Shown here one piece after another: positions 33,548 through 41,082 of a DNA stretch of 64,000 bases. Position numbers and translations under genes: made by a program. The stretch is from the NCBI GenBank assembly GCA_016197205.1, contig JACPWG010000074.1:46150-110149 (forward strand). Direction: 5' to 3'. This stretch comes from Planctomycetota bacterium (lineage in GTDB: Bacteria; Planctomycetota; MHYJ01; WSZJ01; JACPWG01). The notes under the pieces were generated by a model that saw nothing but the letters and a program-made list of their open reading frames with translations, was not told the origin of the DNA and made no database searches. Position 1 is the first letter of the stretch, and every line of letters begins with the position of its first letter.

Positions 33548-34138
33548 ATGGGCCGAGCCCTGGCGGCCGCGCTGTGTCTCTGCCTCCTGCTCGCGGGTTG
33601 TACGACCCGCCGTGGCGCCGAGCGCAGGGAACGCGAGCCGGCCCCTCCGTCTGTGCCGCGGGTCGCGCCCGCCCCCGTCCCGGAAGCGGCCGACCTGCTG
33701 GCGAACGGCCGCAACCTGGAAGCGAAGGAGCGGCTGCAGACGCTCCTGTTGCAGGGCGCGAACGACGCGGCCACGCACAACAACCTGGGCGTGGCGTTCC
33801 TGCGCGAGCGGGATTTCTACCGTGCGGCGTGGGAATTTCAGGTCGCGTCGAAGCTGAACGCGGAGAGCGGCGATCCGCTCCACAATCTGGGCGTGCTGTA
33901 CGAGACGGTCGGCCGCCCCGAAGACGCGGTCACCTACTACGAGCGGTCCCTGGCGCTGGATGGCACGCGGGTGGAAACCATCGAGAACCTGGCCCGGCTC
34001 CACATTCGGCTGGAGATCAAGCCGGAGGAGACGCGGAGCCTCCTGGACGAGATCGCGCTGCGGGATCCACGCCCCGAGTGGCAGGCCTGGGCGGCCCGGC
34101 ATCGGGTGCGACTGGGAAGGGCGGAGGCGCCGAAGTGA
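33548..34138 (+). CDS. TPR lipoprotein, candidate secretin pilotin
   Basis: A 196-aa protein with a lipobox (LCLLLAGC, Cys ~18), a Pro-rich linker and about three TPR units from ~48 to 165 (NNLGVAFLRERDFYRAAWEFQVA, HNLGVLYETVGRPEDAVTYYERSLALD). It starts 3 nt after the secretin stop. Known TPR lipoproteins of the PilF/PilW type help secretins insert and oligomerise; that role is inferred from position and architecture. Confidence 0.85.
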   Translation: MGRALAAALCLCLLLAGCTTRRGAERREREPAPPSVPRVAPAPVPEAADLLANGRNLEAKERLQTLLLQGANDAATHNNLGVAFLRERDFYRAAWEFQVASKLNAESGDPLHNLGVLYETVGRPEDAVTYYERSLALDGTRVETIENLARLHIRLEIKPEETRSLLDEIALRDPRPEWQAWAARHRVRLGRAEAPK

Positions 34139-34772
34139 GGGCCCGTGGGCTATTGCCCTGTGGGAATTGCGTTCCACGCGCAAAGCTTGCGGGGACGATG
34201 ACCAAGGACCAAGGACCAATTTCCAACTCGGCGCTTGCGCCCGAAACCCAATCCGGTCGAGCCTCAGCTTGACCGGATTGGGTTTCGGGCGCGAGCGCCG
34301 AGTTGGGCATTGGAGCTTGGTCATTCGTCAGCGGGCGTTGTGCCGGATATGTTGGCGACACGGCTTCCTCAAACGGATCGTGGCTGATCCCGGGCGCCCC
34401 AGGGGGCCCCTGCGGTGGGCGGCGGGCGACCGGCTGCCGCCTGACTTCGAACCCTGCCCCAGAAAGGTGTTGCATCGTCCCTACGAATGAAATAAAGTGA
34501 ACGAGGAGAGCTGCCTCTGTCCACCGGCGCCGGGAGCGGACCCTCGATCGGCGCCGTCCCCAAACGACCGAGGCAGTCTCGAAGGATCCAGGACGTTGCT
34601 GGGCGTCGGGCAAGGATGCCGAGCCGCGAGCCTTCGTGGCCGCTCCGGCCTCGAATCGCCACGCCGACTTTCCCCGCCCGCCGGCCCCCCCCTGGCCGTC
34701 CTCGGCTCTCCTTCCCCGACCGCTCGTGCGGACAGTTTCCGACTGCGACGTACCGAATTCGGTTGCCCTGCC
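34139..34772. other. Intergenic region with large inverted repeat
   Basis: The 634 bp between the TPR lipoprotein and the second ATPase hold a 36-bp inverted repeat (34223-34306). The ATPase frame is open to 34497, but that part is low complexity. Confidence 0.6.
34223..34306. terminator. 36-bp inverted repeat / strong stem-loop
   Basis: Arms 34223-34258 and 34271-34306 match at 35 of 36 positions around a 12-nt loop. Outside the arms, GACCAAGG and CCAAT words are also mirrored to about 34198-34325. It lies 85 nt after the TPR lipoprotein stop and could end transcription, but there is no T run. A mobile repeat is equally likely. Confidence 0.6.
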
Positions 34773-37454
34773 ATGGATGATCGCCTTGCCGATGCGCTGG
34801 TCCGCACCGGCCTCCTCACCCGCGAAGAAATCCCCGCGCTCCAGGCGCGGGCGACCGCAAACGAACCGCTCCACCGCATCCTCATCCGGGACGGCCGCGT
34901 GAGCGAAAACGACGTGGCCGAGAGCTTCTCGCTCGCCTTCAGCATGCCGTACGTGCGTCTGTCGACGGTGTCCGTGGATCCGATGGCCCTCAAGCTCGTG
35001 CCGGACTCGTTCGCGCGCACGCACCACTGTTTCCCCATCCAGTTCGACGGCGGCTGCCTGATCCTCGCGGTCGACGACCCGCTCAACCTGGTGCCGGAGC
35101 AGGAAATCTCGATGTCGAAGGGGGTCCGCGTGCGCTCGGTGCTGGCCACGCGCACCGCGATCGAGGACGCGCTCACCCGGCACTACGAGGCGGCCACGGA
35201 GGTCGCGGACTTCCTGAAGGGCGTGGAGTTCCCGCACGCGGACGAGCGGAATGCCGTGGAGGTCGTGCAGGAGCCCTCCTCGGCCGATCCGGTCGACCTC
35301 AAGGAGGTGTCCTCCGAGCCGATCGTCAAGCTGACGAGCATGATCCTCGGCGAGGCGATCCGGCGGCGCGCCAGCGACATCCACGTGGAGCCGACGGTCG
35401 CGAACGTCCGCGTCCGCTATCGCATCGACGGCGTGCTGGAAAACGTCCTGGAGGTCCCGAAGTGGCTCCAGAACAACGTCATTTCGCGGTACAAGGTGAT
35501 GTCGAACATGGACATCACCGAGCGGCGCGTGCCGCAGGACGGCCGCATCAAGACGCGGCAGGGGACCCGCGCGGTCGACGTGCGCGTCTCCACGCTGCCC
35601 ACCCACTACGGCGAAAAGATCGTCATGCGCATCCTCGACGGCTCGCAGGCGAACGTTTCCCTCGACAAGCTCGGCTTCGAACCGCCGGAGCTGGCCATCC
35701 TCCAGCAGGCCGTCCGCCGGCCCCAGGGCCTCGTGCTCACCACCGGCCCGACGGGCAGCGGCAAGTCCTCCACCCTTTTCGCCTGCCTCAACACCGTCAA
35801 GTCCCCCAAGATCAACATCATCACGGTCGAGGACCCGATCGAGTTCGAGAACCCGGGCCTCAACCAGGTCCAGATCAACGACCGGGCAGGGCTCACCTTC
35901 GCGGCCACGCTGCGGTCGGTCCTGCGCCAGGATCCCAACGTGATCCTCGTGGGGGAGATCCGGGATCGCGAGACGGCCGAGATCGCGCTGCAGGCGGCGA
36001 ACACGGGCCACCTGGTCTTTTCGACGTTGCACACGAACGACTCGGTCGCGACGATCACGCGGCTGATCAACCTGAACGTGAACTCGGCCGTGCTGGCCTC
36101 GGGGCTCGTGCTGGTCATGGCGCAGCGCCTGGTGCGCCGGCTCTGCGAGGCGTGCAAGGAACCCGCGTCCCCGCTGCCGGCCATGATGGAACGACTCGGC
36201 ATGACCGGCAACGACCCGTCCTTCCAGGGGCGTGGCTGCCCCGCGTGCAACGGGACGGGGTTCAAGGGACGCTGCGGTGTGTACGAGATGCTGCCCGTGG
36301 ACCGGACGCTGAAGGACCTGATCACCACGCAGGCGTCCGAAGCGGCGATCCGCCAGGCGGCCATCGCCGCCGGTCTGCGCCCGCTGGTCGTGGCCGCCGC
36401 CGAAAAGGTGAAGGCCGGCATCACCAGCGTCGAAGAGGTGCTGCGCGTGATCGAGCTGAGCGACGACACGGGCGCGAAGTGTCCGAACTGTCGCCGGTCG
36501 ATCGAAGAGGACTTCGCGCAATGCCCGTTCTGCGGCTGCTCCCTGCGGAAGCAGTGTCCGTCGTGCGGTCAGAGTGTGCGGCCGGAGTGGAGCATGTGCC
36601 CTTACTGCAGAGGCTCGGCGCTCTTGACACCCGGTGGGACGGGGACTGTGGAGGGGCCGGCGTTGGGGCGGGCGGAGGCCGACACGGCGACCGCGGTCGA
36701 GAGTCGCAAGGTGCCACCCGCGGCGGGACCGGCGGCTCCGGGAGCGACGGCGTCGGCTGCTGCTGCTGCTCCATCGGCGCCCGCCCGCCCGCCCGCGACG
36801 TCCGGCGGAGGAACGGCCTGGGGGACGCGCTCGGGCGGGGCCGGCACGCGCACTCCCCTGCCCCAGCCGTTGGCGCCGCGGCCGCCCGTGCCCCCGCAGC
36901 CGGTGCAACGGCTCACGCCGCCGTCCACGCCTGCCCCGGCGCCGGCCGCGCTACCTGCCCCGGCCCCTTCCGTACCATGCCTCCCGGACTCGTCGCCCGC
37001 CGCGGGCGCGCCGGACCACGACTCCGACTCCGGGTCGACTTCGGAGAGCCTGCCGGTGCCCGGCCTCGAGCGACCGCGCATTCTCGTCGTCGACGACAAC
37101 GACGAAATCCGTTCGCTCATCTGCCTTTTTTTGCGCCGGTTCAAGTATCCGGTGGACCTCGTCACGGCCACCAACGGACGCAAGGCCCTGGAAGAGATCC
37201 GACGCCGGCGTCCGAGCCTGATCCTCCTGGATTACATGATGCCCGAAATGGACGGGATGGAGGTCTGCAAGCTAGTCCGCTCCGACCTGTCCACGGCGTT
37301 CATCCCGATCCTCATGATGACCGCGGACAAGGCGAGCGAGACCCGCGCCCGCGCCGTCGCCGTCGGCACCGACGACTTCATTTCCAAGCCGATCCAGCCG
37401 AACGAATTCGAGCAGAAGATCGAGCGGCTGCTCCTGCGGACGTACGGGCTCTGA
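34773..37454 (+). CDS. PilB-type ATPase fused to zinc ribbons and receiver domain
   Basis: I start at MDDRLADALVRTG (ATG 34773), where the MshEN domain begins; 893 aa. Order: MshEN ~1-150; GspE N2 region ~190-310; Walker A GPTGSGKSST (~324); Walker B VILVGEIRD; STLHTND; zinc tetracysteine (CEAC... CPAC); a double zinc ribbon at ~569-612 (CPNCRRS, CPFCG, CPSCGQS, CPYC). Then comes a ~150-residue Pro/Ala linker, and a complete receiver ~767-890 (VVDDNDE, phospho-acceptor Asp in ILLDYMMPEMDG, MMTADK, SKP). The ATPase core is a normal assembly motor; the fused receiver suggests direct phosphorylation control. Confidence 0.9.
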   Translation: MDDRLADALVRTGLLTREEIPALQARATANEPLHRILIRDGRVSENDVAESFSLAFSMPYVRLSTVSVDPMALKLVPDSFARTHHCFPIQFDGGCLILAVDDPLNLVPEQEISMSKGVRVRSVLATRTAIEDALTRHYEAATEVADFLKGVEFPHADERNAVEVVQEPSSADPVDLKEVSSEPIVKLTSMILGEAIRRRASDIHVEPTVANVRVRYRIDGVLENVLEVPKWLQNNVISRYKVMSNMDITERRVPQDGRIKTRQGTRAVDVRVSTLPTHYGEKIVMRILDGSQANVSLDKLGFEPPELAILQQAVRRPQGLVLTTGPTGSGKSSTLFACLNTVKSPKINIITVEDPIEFENPGLNQVQINDRAGLTFAATLRSVLRQDPNVILVGEIRDRETAEIALQAANTGHLVFSTLHTNDSVATITRLINLNVNSAVLASGLVLVMAQRLVRRLCEACKEPASPLPAMMERLGMTGNDPSFQGRGCPACNGTGFKGRCGVYEMLPVDRTLKDLITTQASEAAIRQAAIAAGLRPLVVAAAEKVKAGITSVEEVLRVIELSDDTGAKCPNCRRSIEEDFAQCPFCGCSLRKQCPSCGQSVRPEWSMCPYCRGSALLTPGGTGTVEGPALGRAEADTATAVESRKVPPAAGPAAPGATASAAAAAPSAPARPPATSGGGTAWGTRSGGAGTRTPLPQPLAPRPPVPPQPVQRLTPPSTPAPAPAALPAPAPSVPCLPDSSPAAGAPDHDSDSGSTSESLPVPGLERPRILVVDDNDEIRSLICLFLRRFKYPVDLVTATNGRKALEEIRRRRPSLILLDYMMPEMDGMEVCKLVRSDLSTAFIPILMMTADKASETRARAVAVGTDDFISKPIQPNEFEQKIERLLLRTYGL

Positions 37455-37686
37455 CCGGGGCGGCGCGTTACATAGCGACAGGTACTCTTCATGCGGGCAG
37501 CCGCAGCCGAAGGCGTGCCGGTTCGGGCGGAGAGGACGGCTCGCGGAGAACACCTTTCCCCAAAGCCGACACGGTTCGGACTCCGCTCACACCCACCGAT
37601 CGCCCGCTTTGCGCCCGCGCAAAAATAACTGCGCAGATTCGGACCTCGAGGCTCCTGGGGGCGCGGCCCTCTGGGCCGGGCTGGGG

Positions 37687-37714
37687 GGGCCGGTGGCCCG
37701 CGCCCCCAGGCATC
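37687..37714 (+). repeat. 28-bp repeat shared with 44.76 kb
   Basis: The word from GGCCGGTGGCCCGCGCCCCC to AGGCATCG occurs here and at 44763-44791 in the same orientation. Confidence 0.7.
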
Positions 37715-37800
37715 GGTCGATCCACGGAAATGTAAAGTAATTCTTGCGCGGGCGCTTTCCGTAAAGGCACGGCGCTGCCGTGCCCACGAAGCGTCGCCTC

Positions 37801-38235
37801 CTAGTGTCCCGTCTACGCTGATTCCAAGGGTCCGCCGCTGTAGCGGAGTACGCGTTCGGTGAACCCGTCATTCCGGCATGTCATCCTGAGCGGAGCGCCG
37901 CAGCGCGAAGCGAAGGATCCAAGCAAGAACGGCAGGCCAACCTTCTCAACCGGTCCTCGGACCGGGTCGTGGGCGAGCCAGTGCCCTGTCGAGAAAAGCA
38001 CGGCAAGCGAGCGCAACGACGCGGGCGGCCAAAATCGCCGAGAAAATTGGTCACCCAATTGCGTGGGGCGGTACTTAGTTTGGATCCTTCACTTCGCTCC
38101 GCGCTGCGGCGCTTCGCTTCGCTCAGGATGACAAGCGCATCGAATGGGTTCTCTGAAAGCTCTACCTGACGGGAGCCAGCCGACATCCACGGAGCGCCCG
38201 GCGAACTAGCAGAACATGCGTAGACGGGACACTAG
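37801..38235. mobile_element. 435-bp element with 18-bp terminal inverted repeats
   Basis: CTAGTGTCCCGTCTACGC at 37801-37818 is perfectly inverted at 38218-38235. The sequence TCGCCT occurs at 37794-37799, one base before the left end, and at 38236-38241, directly after the right end, and may be a target-site duplication. Inside lies a long imperfect inverted repeat of GTCATCCTGAGCG...GAAGGATCC type (37877-37922 and 38085-38133) around a fragment of the MITE family. There is no transposase frame, so it is non-autonomous. Confidence 0.75.
38001..38078 (-). mobile_element. MITE-like element, truncated copy D
   Basis: About 78 bp match one end of copies C and E (GCGGGCGGCCAAAATCGCCG and GTGGGGCGGTACTTA). 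It is nested inside the 435-bp element. Confidence 0.7.
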
Positions 38236-38345
38236 TCGCCTGTGCGAGAGTTCGGCGGCAATTCGAGTCCTGCCGGAGCCGCGCACCTTGTCCGGCGACT
38301 TCGTGGAAGCGCCGGTTCGGCCCTGGGACCAATCGCGACCTGGCC

Positions 38346-38858
38346 TCACATCGTTTTCGCGAGTTCCACGAGCTGGTCCAGCGCCTTCCCCCAGCCCTCG
38401 TGAAACCCCAGCTCCAAGTGCTTCTTCGCATCCGCCTCGTTCCTGTGCAGCGCCGTCGCGGTGTACTTGGTCCCCTTGCCGTGCGGCTCGAGGGTGATGA
38501 CCGCCGTGAACAACAGCTCGCTGCATTCGAGTCCCTCCACGGCGGTCCGCTTCGCGGGTCGATAGCCGGGCTCCAGTGCGCTCGTCCAAACCAGCTTCCG
38601 CTTCGGGACGATCTCGAGATAGCAGCCTACAGTTGGAAACTGCTGCCCCTCCGGCGACTGCATCACCGTTCGGAACTGGCCGCCAGGCCGGAGGTCGAGC
38701 TCGCAATCGACGGTCTTCCACGGGGCGGGCGTGAACCACTTCTTGAGGTGCTCCGGGCTCGTCCACGCCAGCCAGACGAGCTCCGCGGGCACGTCGACGA
38801 CCCTCTCGAGAACGAGATCCAGCTTGGGATCAGCCAAGTTCGCGCGCGTCGCACTCAT
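38346..38858 (-). CDS. SRPBCC / AHSA1-like protein
   Basis: The start is at MSATRANLADPKLDL (ATG 38858); 170 aa. It has the START-like AHSA1 fold with typical blocks VLERVVDVPAELVWLAWTSPEHLKKWF, GGQFRTVM, ITLEPHGKGTKYTATALH and GFHEGWGKALDQLVELAK. It overlaps the ArsR-type gene by 4 nt. Such ArsR-SRPBCC pairs are common; the small-molecule ligand is unknown. Confidence 0.9.
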   Translation of the reverse strand: MSATRANLADPKLDLVLERVVDVPAELVWLAWTSPEHLKKWFTPAPWKTVDCELDLRPGGQFRTVMQSPEGQQFPTVGCYLEIVPKRKLVWTSALEPGYRPAKRTAVEGLECSELLFTAVITLEPHGKGTKYTATALHRNEADAKKHLELGFHEGWGKALDQLVELAKTM

Positions 38859-39193
38859 GCTTTCCGCTCCTTGAGGTCCTGGAGGTAGTCGTCGAGTTGT
38901 TCGAGTCGAAGTTCCCAGAGCGTCCGTTGTTTGACCAGCCAATGCTCGACCTGCTTCAGCGGCCGGGGCGCGAGCACGTACGTCCGGACCCGCCCCTGTT
39001 TGCGCGAGCGTACAAGGCCGCACCCCTCCAGCACCTCGAGATGCTGCGTGAAGGTCGGCAGCGCCATGTCGTAAAGCTGTGCCAGGTCGCTCGTCGTCGA
39101 GGGGCCGCGGCCCAGGCGCTCGAGCACGTCGCGGCGCGTGGGGTCCGCGAGCGCCTGGAAGACGCGATCCAGCCGGAGCGATTGCTTAGGCAT
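38855..39193 (-). CDS. ArsR-family winged-helix repressor
   Basis: A 112-aa protein: RVFQALADPTRRDVLERLGRGPSTTSDLAQLYDMALPTFTQHLEVLEGCGLVRSRKQGRVRTYVL is a full ArsR-type winged helix. The metal-site Cys pairs of ArsR/SmtB are absent, so it senses something else. It is coupled to the AHSA1 gene and is likely autoregulated through the palindrome over its start codon. Confidence 0.92.
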   Translation of the reverse strand: MPKQSLRLDRVFQALADPTRRDVLERLGRGPSTTSDLAQLYDMALPTFTQHLEVLEGCGLVRSRKQGRVRTYVLAPRPLKQVEHWLVKQRTLWELRLEQLDDYLQDLKERKA

Positions 39194-39228
39194 GTACCTA
39201 AGTATACCATGCGCGAGGGTCCGGACAA
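39185..39228 (-). promoter_or_regulatory. Leaderless-type promoter and operator of the ArsR gene
   Basis: On the minus strand TTGTCC (39228-39223), a 16-bp spacer and TATACT (39206-39201) form a good sigma-70-like promoter, with the ATG only 7 nt after the -10 box, so the mRNA should be leaderless. CTTAGG and CCTAAG (39185-39202) form a palindrome spanning the start codon and touching the -10 box, a natural operator. Confidence 0.65.
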
Positions 39229-39545
39229 CGGCTTATTTCGCGCCCAGAGGCACGAGGAGTTTCGACCACCGGGCATCGAAGTGAGGAGGCTCAAGCTCCA
39301 GGTGCGCTTGCGGAGGCAGGAGCTCCTTCCAGCCCAGGTTCACCGCCGCGCCCGGGTGGTCGAAATCCTGGGCTCGTGGGCGGGCTGCGGGGGACAGGCC
39401 GCGCATCGGGGGAAGGGCGGCGCGGGGGCTTCGGAGCGCGCTGGTCTTTTGCAACCTGCGCGCTCACCATGAAAAAGTCATTGTGGGCTAGCATACTGAG
39501 ACAAGAAAGCCTTGTGTTGTAGTTGCATGCTGATACAATAGTCGT
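39194..39545. other. Intergenic region between two leaderless promoters
   Basis: It contains the divergent promoters of the ArsR and DUF4143 genes. Between them a minus-strand frame (39454-39233) ends PGAAVNLGWKELLPPQAHLE and on to LLVPLGAK, stop; it looks like the tail of a lost gene but is too short to name. Confidence 0.45.
39491..39539 (+). promoter_or_regulatory. Leaderless-type promoter with 14-bp direct repeats
   Basis: TTGTGT (39512-39517), a 16-bp spacer and TACAAT (39534-39539) lie just 6 nt before the ATG at 39546. GCATACTGAGACAA (39491-39504) and GCATGCTGATACAA (39525-39538) are direct repeats 34 bp apart, the second overlapping the -10 box, which suggests a repressor site. The region is strikingly AT-rich for this genome. 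Confidence 0.6.
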
Positions 39546-40949
39546 ATGGACCGCGCCGCCGCCCTGACACGACTGCATGAATGGAACCCCTGGTGGAAGG
39601 GGGGGGCGCCGGAAGTGCCTCCGTTCCGGAGGGACGCCTTCCCCGAGCTCGAACGACTGCTCGGGCAGCCGAAGGCCGTGCTTCTGACCGGCCTGCGGCA
39701 GACGGGCAAGACCACGCTGCTCCTGCAACTTGTCTCGTCCATGCCCGCGGCGGAGCGAAACAGGTGCTGCTACCTGCCGCTCGATCAGGCCGACCCGCAG
39801 CTCGAGCGGTGGAACGCGACCCTGGAGGACGTGGTTCGGCTGTGGAGCGAGGAAATCGCCCAGAGCCCTTTGGGGAGGGGGCCTACGAAATTCGTTTTCC
39901 TCGACGAGTGCCAGTTCCATCCGGACTGGGCACGGCAGGTCAAAGGGCTGCTCGATCGCCGATCGCCGATCCGCTTCCTCATCACCGGCTCCGCGGCGAC
40001 GACGCTCCAGGAAGAGGCCGCCAGGCTGCTCGCGGGCCGGGCGATCCTCCACGCGCTCGGGCCGATGACCCTGCGGGAGCTCCTGCGTGCTCGACTCGAC
40101 CCTGAGCGCGTTCGGGAGCTGCTGAGGATCGGCGACGACTGCCGCGAGCTCGCCTCCGAGGCCGTTCGTGCGGGCGCGTGGGACGCCAGGCGCTTCCGGA
40201 AGCTCACAGAAGCCTTCGCACCCTGGCGCGGGGAGGTCGCCGCCCTCACGGCCCGACTCCTCGAGCGCGGAGGCTTCCCGGAAATCGCGCTCTCCGAGAT
40301 GCACGTGCCGGCCGCGCATCGGCTCTTGCGGACCTTTCTCACCTTGCTCGTCCAGCGCGATTTCGTCCAGTTCTTTCACGTCCGGGACACGCGCACCCTG
40401 GAACGCCTGATCGAGCTCCTGGCCCAGGGCACCGGCCGGATCCTGGTCGAGCGCCGTCTCGCAAGCGACCTGGGGGTTGCCATCAACACGCTGCGCAACC
40501 ACCTTGGCTTTCTGGAAAACTCATGCCTGATCCGGACCTTGCGGGCGCACGTCGAAAGCGCGGCGCGCGCCGCTCGCCTGCCGGAGAAGTTCCACTTCGC
40601 GGACCCCGGGTTGCGGGCGGCCCTGGTCGGCGGGAGCCCCGAGGATCGCGGCTTCCTCCTGGACTCGCTCCTCCACGGTCATCTCGCGGCGTGGGTGGAA
40701 CGGGACCTGCCCGGAGCGAAGCTCACCTACTGGAGACAGGGAGATCGCGAAGTGGACCTCGTGCTTGGTTACGGCCGGCGGCTGGCCGGCATCGAGGTAC
40801 ACGCCGCGGGGACCGAGCCCGCGGGGCTGCGTGCCTTTCGCGAGCGGCACCCCAAATCCATGAGTTGGATCGTGTCGGAGGGCACGACCGGAAGGCTGGA
40901 TACCGAGGTCGCGGAGCTCCCACTCGGCCTCATGCTGCTGCTGGCGTGA
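39546..40949 (+). CDS. AAA ATPase with DUF4143 domain
   Basis: A 467-aa protein: AAA_14-type ATPase (Walker A TGLRQTGKTT at ~49-58, Walker B FVFLDECQ, sensor FLITGSAA) followed by a DUF4143 domain (~310-420) with the winged-helix LASDLGVAINTLRNHLGFLENSCLI and the YWRQGDREVDLVL nuclease-like core. Members are widespread, mobile and of uncertain role; some behave as stress or defence ATPases. The AT-rich leaderless promoter and lone position support horizontal acquisition. Confidence 0.9.
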   Translation: MDRAAALTRLHEWNPWWKGGAPEVPPFRRDAFPELERLLGQPKAVLLTGLRQTGKTTLLLQLVSSMPAAERNRCCYLPLDQADPQLERWNATLEDVVRLWSEEIAQSPLGRGPTKFVFLDECQFHPDWARQVKGLLDRRSPIRFLITGSAATTLQEEAARLLAGRAILHALGPMTLRELLRARLDPERVRELLRIGDDCRELASEAVRAGAWDARRFRKLTEAFAPWRGEVAALTARLLERGGFPEIALSEMHVPAAHRLLRTFLTLLVQRDFVQFFHVRDTRTLERLIELLAQGTGRILVERRLASDLGVAINTLRNHLGFLENSCLIRTLRAHVESAARAARLPEKFHFADPGLRAALVGGSPEDRGFLLDSLLHGHLAAWVERDLPGAKLTYWRQGDREVDLVLGYGRRLAGIEVHAAGTEPAGLRAFRERHPKSMSWIVSEGTTGRLDTEVAELPLGLMLLLA

Positions 40950-41082
40950 TCGGGGTGGGTCGGGCGGCGGCGAAGTCCGCGACGCAGCGTCACGTCGCGT
41001 GACGAGTGGGAGACGGATCGCGGGGACGAGCCGCCGTTTCCCCTTCCGACTTACGTCGTGCTTGGACTCCTTGAACGCGCTC

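Larger units (their letters stand above)
37455..38345. other. 890-bp gene-free region with nested elements
   Basis: No gene is seen. It contains a 28-bp word shared with 44763-44791 (37687-37714), a perfect 8-bp-arm hairpin GGCACGGC-GCT-GCCGTGCC (37766-37784), and the 435-bp element described separately. Confidence 0.65.

Noticed and set aside
31786..34272. Long plus-strand frame overlapping the secretin in another frame
   Set aside because: The secretin frame carries the hallmark motifs and good ribosome sites; the alternative is Arg/Pro-rich.
34017..36908. 963-codon open frame on the minus strand opposite the second ATPase
   Set aside because: An antisense shadow caused by codon bias; the plus strand has intact Walker motifs and zinc ribbons.
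37766..37784. Rho-independent terminator of the fused ATPase gene
   Set aside because: The hairpin is perfect but more than 300 bp from the stop codon and has no T tract on the plus strand.
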